Position numbers and translations under genes: made by a program | Notes under the pieces: generated by a model | The model's database searches: none | Told to the model about the DNA's origin: nothing | The model's input: the letters and a program-made list of their open reading frames with translations, nothing else | Source of the DNA: Elysia chlorotica | Taxonomy: Eukaryota > Mollusca > Gastropoda > Plakobranchidae | NCBI GenBank assembly: GCA_003991915.1 | Contig: RQTK01000699.1 | Span: forward strand, 77,877-141,876 | Length of the DNA stretch: 64,000 nucleotides | Direction of reading: 5' to 3' | In this document: piece after piece, positions 55,501-61,631 of the stretch | Layout: the number at the start of each line of letters is the position of its first letter | Numbering within the stretch: the stretch's first letter is position 1

Positions 55501-58439
55501 AGAGCAGACACACTGTTTATTGTTCGAGAAAGGTTTTCCACAATCTTCGTTATTCTTCTGTTTAAAAAAAACCAACACATAAGCTGGAAATAATAACTCG
55601 AGTAGGAGCTAAAAGCCACCGATGTTTGATTATAACGACACGGCCCTGTTAATATTTAGTTAATATGTTTTTTTTTGTTTGGGGGTGGGGGGTGGGGGCA
55701 GCAACAAACAGAATCTAGTTATTTTAACTCGAGTTGGCCAATCACGCCAATCGTAAATATCTTCCCATAAATGGCGTGGTTAAGTATGGCTTTGGCGATT
55801 TACATATTCCATGGCAGTGCGTACTTGCTTTTCTTCTATTTTTCTGTTTTTTTTAAATTTGTTTCTTTTACTGCACTGCTGCTAAGTTAAGAACAACTCT
55901 TTGGCCCACAAAATCAACAATTTTAACAATCTTAATTATTAAATTTCAGATTGTATTTAAAAAAAACAACAAAGATATATTTAAAAAAAATTAAAACAGG
56001 AACTCTAATACTTTAAAAACGAACTGATACTTGGTGTATTTTATTAGATTCTTTGAAAGAAAGTGATCTTAAAAAATAATGAACATAAGTATCATAAGTT
56101 TAATATGCATATATAGACGTTGATAGATGAACTAATAAAAATAAGGCGTTGTAAAAGCCTACTTTCGCAAGGACTGCACTGAGATCCACTGTAACATATT
56201 TCTTTTGCCTTTGAATATAATAATTATGTGATTCTTACAGCAATTGACTTTTTAAGATGGTCCTTTCCAATTTCCGACTCATAGGCCATGGCCGTAAGAC
56301 AGCAACTAGTAAGGGTTGAGGCCAGTTTTAAGAGATCCGAATCCACCATGGTCTAATCCAGAACTCGCAACAACCATATAATTACCAGCCCCATTTTTTA
56401 AACTGAGCCTTATAAACGGTAAATACTTTGAAATTCGCAAGTGATGCCGACGAAATTTCGATTTTATGTCTAATTTTTAAACTATTTTCACACCTTTCTC
56501 AGTTCGTATGGACATAAGGGGCCGCAAGTACAACGTCTCGGTAGCTTAGACCACCTAGGCCTTCTTTTTCGCATATTCCTACGACATATTGTAAGCTATC
56601 ACCATGTTGTACTTACGGCCCAAGGAAAAACAAAACTTGACATACCTGAAGAGTTTCGACTGGTCTACCACCATTTTGAGTGGCAGCTCTTGGCAAAACA
56701 ATGTCGATATTGTCAGAGTCGGACAGGTCCTGGATGATGGTCTCGTTGGCTCCCAGACAGTTGTACACTTCCAGTGAAGCCACTTCCGAGTGCATCTTAG
56801 ACCAGACAAAGGAGAAACGAGTGAGCATAAGGTAAATGCAATGTAACGTTAAATTATCCGTTGTGGTTATTAACAATTAAGGAAATAATGAATGTTGAAA
56901 TGCAGAGCAACTGTCGTAGCATAGATCCACCTGATATAAGATTTCTTATATATTATTCTGTACACCAAAGTTTTACATAATTAATAAAACCTGATGATGT
57001 TAGCAAATTTCGGATTCCTTAAGGTGAGCACCGCTGTGCGTCTAGGTTTCAATAGGGAAATAGATTTCTTTGCTTTCAGCTATTTGTTGTTAACAATCCA
57101 TGATACATTTTATATCTACAGCAACATATGCCCAAACTGTTTTTAATGCTGAGAAACGAACCGCCAATGCTTTTCGACCTAATAATTTTTTAAGTCTCAC
57201 ATAATAGATACGCATCTATAAGGCGAAAGTTTTTTGCATTTGAATACAGCTCGAAAATAAAAATATCCACCAATAACCAAACAACATATAGACAGACATA
57301 TTTTTCCCACCCATTGTCATCAACCAGAATCTAACTGTATAATTAGAAGGGTTTCCTAAGCCAAAATGGGTGGCTAGCGAGTTTGGTGGGCGGTGTTTGT
57401 CCATTTATTTCATTAATACGGCCGAGGAGTCAACATCAGTTTGACAAAGACAAAGTAAGATCCGCGCATGGCACAAAAAATCAATAGGAATGGTGTTAAT
57501 GTGGGGGATCAAACCAATTCCAGGAAAGTAGGGAAGAAATGGAGAAAAAAGACTGTGTGTGTGTATGTGTGGGTGTGAGTGTGTTCATGGGTAGGGACCA
57601 GGGGAAAGTTTGGGACCTGTATTAAACCTGTAGGGAAGAAAGGAGGGTCGGCCACGTCAATATAGTGGTTTGGTTCTTTTAGCCTAAAGTTCGATCCGCA
57701 ATTTTTTGCACGTATTATGATTATTTAATTTATTAACCTGGGTAGCTCACTCGTTCATTTTTTTAAAAGTTAATCGTTAAAGTCACTTAAAGCGAAATTC
57801 AAGACGAGTCCAAATAAAAATCGATGTATACAACTCACCATGTCTTTGCCTGTAGCCATGTATGCATACGGGTTGCGCGAGAACAGGATGGTCCGGGTTT
57901 GGTAACAGCTGGCCATGCTCTGGTAGACCTGGCTAGCTCCACTCATCCCCTCCAGACGCCTCATCTTCTGTTGGTACGCCCTGATGCTCGCTTTGTCTGC
58001 ATCGCTTGCCCACTCGGGAAGAAGTTCATCCTTGTTTTCAATGTTTCGATTGGTTTCCTCTCCGTGTGGTTCGAGAGAGCTGAGGACGGTGGAGATCAGC
58101 CCGCGGGTCAGCTGGAAACTCATCCCGTTGATGGACACGGTAGGTGGCGCTGAGCTCGCGTTGTGGAGGGACGCGTTCACGGACACAAAGTCCCCTCTCC
58201 CCAAACACAGCGGCTCCTCGCCAATGGACTGGAACTGAAGCGCGGTCTGAAACAAAAAAAACATTGCAATATTGTAAAATTAACCCATGCTGATTATTTA
58301 CAAGGCTAATACCACAATTTCAGCATGGCCAGTTCCATGAAATTAGAGCGCAATAGCCTGCTTAAAATTGACAGAAGGTGGAGGGATACTATATAAATAC
58401 CGGGTATACGGCATTATAAATATACCACCATCCTCTTAA

Positions 58440-58489
<50 letters not shown>

Positions 58490-60048
58490 CTCAATAGTAA
58501 AAAGATTTTATTTTATTATGGCAAGTTTCAGTTTCTTTTTAGAAAATTATCTCCTAACACTTTTGGTTTCTAAACACTGTCTTGATACTTCAAAAGCAAG
58601 AAATGTGTACAAGTAAAAATGTCCTGTTTCGTCCTTTGTCTACGTCTTTTTTTTCTCTTTTTCTTTTTTGATATCTAAAATAACAGATACCAAACGGAGA
58701 CATCCAGTGGACCATCTGGGAGAACTTGATGACGCACGGAAAGAAAAAAAAAAGAACAAAAAAAGAAAACGCATCACCATCCTAGCCGACTAGCGGGCGT
58801 GCGTGTGTGTCTGTGTATGTGTGAGAGGAGGAATCTAAAACGCACGTGGAATCAATGAGCGAAACTGGCCCAAGTCCGGCGGTCAGACAATAAGACATGT
58901 TCCCAGGGATGTTTGCCTATCTCCCCGAGTCGATCCACATCAGGAACCCCACTGTCAGGGGCACGGACGCCCGGCCGATGGGGCTGAGCAGTGCAGGGGC
59001 TGCAGGCTAAATCGCGGAAACAGTCAGGTTAACTTATGGATCTGGCGGGGACTCGGGCGGGAAACAGGCAGGACTCGGCCGCCCAAATTGAGATCAGGAC
59101 CTCACGAAAGTTATTATTCCCTGGAATGAACTGGGAAGATTTCACCGGCCTGCTATTCAAGCCCTAATCATTTTATTCATGGTGCCAAGAGAGGGGGGAA
59201 ATTAAACAGGGCTATAAGATGATTAGACAAAGGGCGGAAAGATAATCAATCCATGGCTATTTGCCTGTATTGATCTCAGCAGCAGGAAAAAGGACCCCTG
59301 ACTAAACCGCGAGACAACGGCTGAAGCGTGTACATTCGGTTTAAGCTTTTTTTTCTTTTTTTTTTCTTTCAAACATGGCTAGTGCAAACTTCATGGAGCG
59401 ACACAAAGACATTTTAGGAGGTTCTAGTTGAAAACAGTTCTTAATATTAAATCAAAATGAGGATGACATAGCTAGTTATTTTCAAACACTTAAAAGGAAC
59501 ATCAGTGCGACAAATATTCTTTTGAAATGTAAATAAGTGAAGGGGGATTCACCAAGATTAACTGCCCATGTCGATGCAGCAAAGCTCCAAATGACGATAT
59601 TTAAAACTCGTTATTTAACAGGCAGAATATTTTTTCTTCGATCAAACATCTCGAACAATTTGCAATAAAATGATTAAAACAGCGTTCTTAAAAAAGAAAC
59701 TTTGATTAAACAAATTTGAAAATTGTTTCACCCCACTGAATGAAAACAATGTTAACGCATCTATTTATCATTGTGTGTCCTATTATGATTTGATCTACAT
59801 TGTTATGCCCATTTGCCTTCATTCCATTCCATCAAGCGCTCTTTTAGTTGTCTATTCAATTTGAAGCCATAGTTATTCAGCAGAGAGTTCCAGTTCATCT
59901 AAAATTTGCCTGTGGGCACTCCTGTGTAATCAATACGCAACTCCAACATATAAAATATCACGATTTCATCGCTATTGTTGCTTTTGTCGTTGTTGATGTT
60001 TTGTTGTTGTCGTTCTTCTTCCTTATTATTATTATTCTTCTTCTTCTT

Positions 60049-60120
<72 letters not shown>

Positions 60121-61631
60121 GTTATCGTTATCATTGTAATTCTTTTTAGATGTTTTACGATCATATTTTTCTGATCTCATTATTTTCATTACTTCTGCCA
60201 TAATCCTTTTTAAAGTCTGCCCTTCAACGCCTGCTACGCTTATTTGATATATCGTTTTAGAATTCTTCAGAGAGATAAGTCCACTGTTTAGTTTTTTTTA
60301 ATCGATTTGTAATGCATAATTATAAAATGTCCTTTCTTTCCCAATTTCTTTCTTTTTTATCTTCTCTCTCTCTCTCTCCCTCTCCTTATCTACGGTAGCT
60401 CTCTTGCTCACGTTCTAATATGCAGCCCCGGTCGTCAAGAGCACTCAAAGGTTTTCCAAGACATTATTGTAAAGAGAAAATGCTGTTTAAAACAGCTTAT
60501 CATATCAAACAGCTGTACGTGACATCTGACAGATCAATGAAAGCTTGTCTTGATTTTCTTTTTGTTTTTGTTTAAGTCCATCTGAATAATTACACTACAT
60601 GATCAGAGAAACACACACAGTTCTTTCTCATTATATAAGCAGGACATAAAAAATGTGTTTATTACATTTATGTCATTAAACATGAAACAATCATCCAAAA
60701 AAGAAAAGAAAGAAACACCATCTTAAACAGTTTTTACTGTTTCATAGAGTAGTGTGTCCATTTTTGTTATGAATCTTCTACATTTTATTGTTTCGTTTTA
60801 TTTTTTTTGATACCCCTAAGCTTCATTTAACCACTGGCCGCCCTTACACATATATTTGTTATTACCGGGACCAAATAGAGTGGAGTGAGCAGAAGAGGGG
60901 AAATTGAAAGTGTTCGTTGATGATCTATTGTATGGAACGAAATATTCTTATTCATTCTTTACTAATGTTGTTCTGAAGGCATTTAGCTCACTGTGTCATG
61001 GAAGTGCTCTCTAAGAAGGCAATTTATTACAACTGATCCCTACTCCCCCCCCCCCCACACACACACACAAAAAGGGGGGGGGGGGGGGTAAGACTCCCTA
61101 GTTCCTAGTTCGAAATCCGCGATAGCTTAAAAAAAATTTTTTCGGATTTCGTCCCCCACTGGTTCGGTCGGTGTTAGTTTAATGTGACCGACTGAGACAA
61201 TATGCATGGTATCACCGCACTGTCTCTTTGTAGCATCACGTCAAATTGTCAGATCTTATCTTGGGAATCAAACGCCAAATTGTCAGATGTTAGTCTTGTG
61301 AATCAACCACAATATATCCAATATAGTGCTGCCGCTGGACGCTAAGCAACAAACACGCCTTAAGACCCACCTGTATAGCATTGTTGATCACTTGCAGGGA
61401 GGCCTCTGTGGCCGTGCTGTACTGCTTCTCGATCTCCTGGCCACTGAAGAGCTCGAGCTTGGACGCCAGGCTCCGGAGGAGATTGGCTGCAGCTCCAATG
61501 GTCAAGCGTAGCCCTGTCTCGCTGAGCAAGCTGGAGTGACCACTGGCGTGAGGGGAAAACAGTCGACCCAACGCAGCCTGGCTGACTTCTAGCAGATGGT
61601 TTTTGGAGAGCATGAGCGCATTCCAGTCCAA
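35930..61631 (-). CDS. PKD1: Polycystin-1 (PKD1-type) gene, 5'-partial: 30 exons, 2,049 residues to the stop
   Basis: Thirty minus-strand exons, listed separately, join in one open frame of 6,150 nt. Order in the protein: REJ/GAIN region (1-447), GPS with cleavage site HL/T at 451/452, TM1 (about 482-500), PLAT domain (about 524-640), TM2 and TM3 (about 683-750), a Gly/Ser-rich cytosolic loop (756-900), TM4-TM5 (about 906-958), TM6 (about 1050-1067), polycystin TOP domain (about 1090-1290), TM7-TM11 with pore region (about 1299-1525), then a cytoplasmic tail of about 525 residues with a coiled coil. Diagnostic stretches are RFTRVQR before TM2, NWISSETEALFVEMTLYN in the TOP domain and the post-TM11 segment with KMIGL, which parallels the G-protein-activating region of vertebrate polycystin-1. 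The family forms a receptor/channel complex with polycystin-2. The segment after the GPS (about 1,600 residues) exceeds human PKD1 (about 1,255), mostly in the tail. A PKD1-like paralogue cannot be excluded without the N-terminal domains. Confidence 0.9.
38141..38331 (-). CDS. PKD1: PKD1 exon 29: cytoplasmic tail with coiled coil
   Basis: 191 nt, phase 0 to 2, acceptor CTTATACAG, donor GTGGGT. Heptad-like HLPRLEQRLQKIEDKL and a second helix (LSEEKEKEIR) continue into the last exon. The coiled coil of polycystin-1 pairs with polycystin-2 in vertebrates. Confidence 0.86.
38808..38989 (+). pseudogene. Non-LTR retrotransposon reverse-transcriptase fragment
   Basis: Plus-strand frame includes PTYLGVTFDKRLTWK, then KARLAIMKKLAGTQWGA, the conserved block just after the RT domain of LINE-type elements (Jockey/RTE-like). 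Only about 60 codons remain, with no start and no partner domains, inside the PKD1 intron between exons 29 and 28. Confidence 0.8.
39396..39557 (-). CDS. PKD1: PKD1 exon 28: end of TM11 and G-protein-activating-like segment
   Basis: 162 nt, phase 0 to 0. Acceptor TTTTATGACCAG was chosen because it restores a continuous TM11 (GFIATY joined to IFAVISQRLKK); an upstream AG at 39586 would need another phase. The segment LVSFYWDILLKMIGLREE aligns with the post-TM11 helix of polycystin-1. Confidence 0.86.
39869..40099 (-). CDS. PKD1: PKD1 exon 27: TM10, pore loop region, start of TM11
   Basis: 231 nt, phase 0 to 0, acceptor TGTATAATTTCAG, donor GTAAGT. TM10 (ILYVGLVTAFGCLATGLF) is followed by a pore-like stretch (VGASLLTMSALSIRVLNWSE) and most of TM11. 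The Leu-Gly-Asp filter of polycystin-2 type channels is absent, as in vertebrate polycystin-1. Confidence 0.9.
40157..40224. repeat. A-rich homopolymer filling a 133-nt PKD1 intron
   Basis: In the mRNA orientation a T-rich run starts a few bases after the exon 26 donor (40232) and continues to a GGGGGAGG stretch before the exon 27 acceptor. Confidence 0.9.
40233..40367 (-). CDS. PKD1: PKD1 exon 26: TM9
   Basis: 135 nt, phase 0 to 0, acceptor TGTGATTTCAG, donor GTGAGT. Codes QDLVAIVLFCVIVKSLRILR, the voltage-sensor-like helix region, and a basic linker RRCRREIFLAA. Confidence 0.9.
40584..40724 (-). CDS. PKD1: PKD1 exon 25: TM8
   Basis: 141 nt, phase 0 to 0, acceptor TGGTGTTTCAG, donor GTAAGT. 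Hydrophobic LIMCAASFLYVLFYIGRFI, then a loop with STFFEEFVNISSICLCDQ, where the family has an F..F..V pattern. Confidence 0.9.
41027..41128 (-). CDS. PKD1: PKD1 exon 24: TM7 end and linker
   Basis: 102 nt, phase 0 to 0, acceptor TTTTTCATGCCAG, donor GTAAGA. LLFIMITLWVIFHEMHVAI, then KMGKGYFCHFWNYLQ, parallels the S1-S2 connection of polycystin channels. Confidence 0.88.
41459..41582 (-). CDS. PKD1: PKD1 exon 23: end of TOP domain, start of TM7
   Basis: 124 nt, phase 2 to 0, acceptor CTTTCCAG, donor GTGAGT. TRLFRYTSFFDNIILACE enters the first helix of the channel-like module. Confidence 0.88.
42030..42143 (-). CDS. PKD1: PKD1 exon 22: TOP domain, end
   Basis: 114 nt, phase 2 to 2, acceptor TTATTCTCTAAAG, donor GTACCA. 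Carries NWISSETEALFVEMTLYN, the most diagnostic line of polycystin channels. Confidence 0.92.
42882..43313 (-). CDS. PKD1: PKD1 exon 21: TOP (polycystin extracellular) domain
   Basis: 432 nt, phase 2 to 2, acceptor TTTTTTTCCTCAG, donor GTAAGT. Residues 1089-1233. Contains the family pattern IGQ/RQLRA..DC (here VGQIQLRQLRATPEDC), a WG.STWYDDSGYVVKL segment and several candidate N-glycosylation sites. Confidence 0.92.
43684..43800 (-). CDS. PKD1: PKD1 exon 20: TM6 and start of TOP domain
   Basis: 117 nt, phase 2 to 2, acceptor ATTTTATCATTAG, donor GTAAGC. TM6 is RDLFCFFVMLIILSTMAFG. It is followed by an extracellular helix (FNKAIKEALAE) typical of the TOP domain start. Confidence 0.9.
44236..44354 (-). 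CDS. PKD1: PKD1 exon 19: basic segment before TM6
   Basis: 119 nt, phase 0 to 2, acceptor TTATTAAACTAG, donor GTAATA. Very Lys/Arg-rich (ARSRSRYLRFAGPP, SSRKRQIRQKR), as in vertebrate polycystin-1 just before this helix. Confidence 0.86.
44839..44994 (-). CDS. PKD1: PKD1 exon 18: cytosolic loop after TM5
   Basis: 156 nt, phase 0 to 0, acceptor TTTCTCTCTCCAG, donor GTGAGA. Hydrophilic, ending in an acidic patch (NEEDEELQK). Confidence 0.84.
45491..45575 (-). CDS. PKD1: PKD1 exon 17: TM5
   Basis: 85 nt, phase 2 to 0, acceptor TACTTTTTCAG, donor GTAAGC. Short exon coding KSVMWIQSVYFSFIVCIFIV, an aromatic-rich membrane helix. Confidence 0.88.
45719..45845 (-). CDS. PKD1: PKD1 exon 16: TM4
   Basis: 127 nt, phase 1 to 2, acceptor TTTCCTTTCAG, donor GTAAAT. 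RRVFLPFWCRYLAW leads into a hydrophobic helix ending near MYGF. Confidence 0.88.
46147..46245 (-). CDS. PKD1: PKD1 exon 15: cytosolic loop
   Basis: 99 nt, phase 1 to 1, acceptor TCATTTTCAG, donor GTATGA. Charged and Ser-rich (ATKKDKTKTTSDDSS). Symmetric, so it could be skipped without loss of frame. Confidence 0.78.
46837..46930 (-). CDS. PKD1: PKD1 exon 14: Ser/Thr-rich cytosolic loop
   Basis: 94 nt, phase 0 to 1, acceptor CATCCACTGAAG, donor GTACCT. Low-complexity Ser/Thr/Pro sequence such as SVKTSQTSPQLSAPSTTP. Supported mainly by splice sites and phase continuity. Confidence 0.75.
47249..47452 (-). CDS. PKD1: PKD1 exon 13: cytosolic loop, Gly/Ser/acidic
   Basis: 204 nt, phase 0 to 0, acceptor TTTATTCAG, donor GTGAGA. 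No membrane segment. Contains a GGSGGGDLSDGEEDHGHS patch and a Gln/Trp-rich helix (NWQSIQDWAQKQWLKR). Confidence 0.85.
47735..47790 (+). mobile_element. SINE tail fragment in a PKD1 intron
   Basis: ACAATATAACCTATGTAGTG and CATGTTGGACGTTAAACCAAC match the SINE 3' end. Confidence 0.75.
47930..48049 (-). CDS. PKD1: PKD1 exon 12: TM3
   Basis: 120 nt, phase 0 to 0, acceptor TTTCCTATAG, donor GTAAAC. A single hydrophobic helix (IIVGCVCCLVIVPLNLLLGF) ends in FRRSK, marking the cytosolic side. Confidence 0.9.
48160..48305. repeat. CTGT-rich microsatellite in a PKD1 intron
   Basis: CTGTCTG and CTCATT units lie between exons 12 and 11. Confidence 0.8.
48365..48538 (-). CDS. PKD1: PKD1 exon 11: pre-TM2 signature and TM2
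   Basis: 174 nt, phase 0 to 0, acceptor AATTCCAACAG, donor GTAATG. RPPHSRFTRVQR is the strongly conserved polycystin-1 family sequence before TM2, followed by a hydrophobic Leu/Ala/Met helix. Confidence 0.92.
48798..49017 (-). CDS. PKD1: PKD1 exon 10: PLAT domain, end
   Basis: 220 nt, phase 2 to 0, acceptor TTTTCACACAG, donor GTAGGT. Carries the PLAT hallmarks: an IHKIQLWHNNSG strand, PGWYLRQAVVRDL, and RWLAVDREDGKVEREF at its end. An open frame on the opposite strand here is a shadow. Confidence 0.92.
49285..49394 (-). CDS. PKD1: PKD1 exon 9: PLAT domain, middle
   Basis: 110 nt, phase 0 to 2, acceptor AATTCCCCAG, donor GTGAGT. Codes ISIILHGEEGMSETRELIS and a DRFIVT strand, the classical core of PLAT (LH2), which binds lipids or partner proteins on the cytosolic side. 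Confidence 0.9.
49662..49875 (-). CDS. PKD1: PKD1 exon 8: TM1 and start of PLAT
   Basis: 214 nt, phase 2 to 0, acceptor TTGCTTCAG, donor GTAAAT. TM1 is a Val/Leu-rich stretch (residues about 482-500). After a linker with an NAT sequence comes the first PLAT strand (KYEIALETG) and AGTTSK. Confidence 0.92.
50392..50478 (-). CDS. PKD1: PKD1 exon 7: GPS cleavage site
   Basis: 87 nt, phase 2 to 2, acceptor TTTTCTTCTCAG, donor GTGAGG. Codes the end of the GPS, C-N-H-L-T-T-F-G. The canonical autoproteolysis tripeptide His-Leu/Thr is intact, so the receptor is predicted to be cleaved into two non-covalently associated parts. Confidence 0.92.
51001..51196 (-). CDS. PKD1: PKD1 exon 6: GPS motif, first part
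   Basis: 196 nt, phase 1 to 2, acceptor TTTTTATATAG, donor GTAAGG. Contains the GPS signature: CLFWNNSEGRWSSDGC (Cys 418 and Cys 433, with the Trp residues), then a third Cys (446) at the exon end. An NYT sequon lies upstream. Confidence 0.92.
51453..51556 (-). CDS. PKD1: PKD1 exon 5: GAIN region
   Basis: 104 nt, phase 2 to 1, acceptor CAATTTCCACAG, donor GTAAGG. Codes SHNDPPNNLKEHVF and a strand-like EEIKIQLPSHLLE. Identified from splice sites and frame continuity. Confidence 0.78.
51945..52050. repeat. Diverged 50-bp tandem duplication in a PKD1 intron
   Basis: GATGTGTCAC at 51945 and again at 51995, each followed by a G/A-rich stretch and CTCC-TAAATT. Confidence 0.7.
52480..52600. repeat. 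Compound GA/(GATA)n/GA microsatellite
   Basis: GATA units at about 52524-52584 with GA flanks, in the intron between PKD1 exons 4 and 5. Confidence 0.95.
53584..53804 (-). CDS. PKD1: PKD1 exon 4: GAIN region with an eight-glutamine run
   Basis: 221 nt, phase 0 to 2, acceptor CCACCCCCAG, donor GTGAGA. Residues 274-347. Eight consecutive Gln codons (CAA CAA then five CAG then CAA) sit between RAR and SISGYL, just before a strand-rich GAIN segment (LHVHINF, FPVLVIL). Confidence 0.82.
53982..54060. repeat. GA-rich microsatellite in a PKD1 intron
   Basis: Imperfect GA and AGAA units upstream of exon 4. Confidence 0.85.
56646..56795 (-). CDS. PKD1: PKD1 exon 3: GAIN region
   Basis: 150 nt, phase 0 to 0, acceptor GTCTGGTCTAAG, donor GTATGT. 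Residues 224-273, with an N-glycosylation sequon (NET) and the strand-like NIDIVLPRA. Confidence 0.8.
57839..58246 (-). CDS. PKD1: PKD1 exon 2: GAIN region
   Basis: 408 nt, phase 0 to 0, acceptor TTTGTTTCAG, donor GTGAGT. Residues 88-223. Potential N-glycosylation sites occur at NAS (twice). The segment VSINGMSFQLTRGLISTVL and a stretch naming an extracellular Cys pair fit a GAIN domain. Confidence 0.85.
58437..58481. repeat. (ATT)n microsatellite
   Basis: About fourteen ATT units, just upstream of PKD1 exon 2. Confidence 0.95.
58800..59345. promoter_or_regulatory. GC-rich non-repetitive intronic island, candidate enhancer
   Basis: In contrast to the AT-rich intron around it, this stretch is mixed-composition, without simple repeats or long open frames. 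It holds clustered motif-like words: GACAAAGGG (TCF/LEF type), AGATAATC and ATCAATCC (GATA and homeodomain type), and CACGTG-like ACGCACGTGG. Regulatory function is inference; a short missed exon is the alternative. Confidence 0.4.
60020..60121. repeat. (TTC)n-(TTA)n microsatellite
   Basis: About fourteen TTC units run into about fifteen TTA units, in the intron between PKD1 exons 1 and 2. Confidence 0.95.
61045..61088. repeat. C12-(AC)n-G15 hairpin-forming sequence
   Basis: Twelve C, about six AC units, an A run, then fifteen G. The C and G runs are complementary and could fold with a 17-nt loop or form G-quadruplex/i-motif structures. It abuts the SINE at 61090. Confidence 0.85.
61090..61356 (+). 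mobile_element. SINE next to the donor of PKD1 exon 1
   Basis: Box B-like GTTCGAAATCC, then CCACTGGTTCGGTCGGTG, GTGACCGACTGAGACAA and the tail GCTGGACGCTAAGCAACAAAC. An internal duplication of AAATTGTCAGAT is present. The element ends about 14 nt from the GTGGGT donor at 61370, antisense to the gene. Confidence 0.85.
61371..61631 (-). CDS. PKD1: PKD1 exon 1 of those visible: REJ/GAIN region
   Basis: Acceptor TTCTTCGTCAG, donor GTGGGT, phase 0 at both ends, residues 1-87 of this model. Helix-rich (SQAALGRLF, AAANLLRSLASKLE), like the helical subdomain A of GAIN. This is not the true start of the gene: it opens at a splice acceptor. Confidence 0.82.

Noticed and set aside
59899..60201. Lys/Asn-rich open frames on the minus strand
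   Set aside because: Translations of the (TTC)n-(TTA)n microsatellite.
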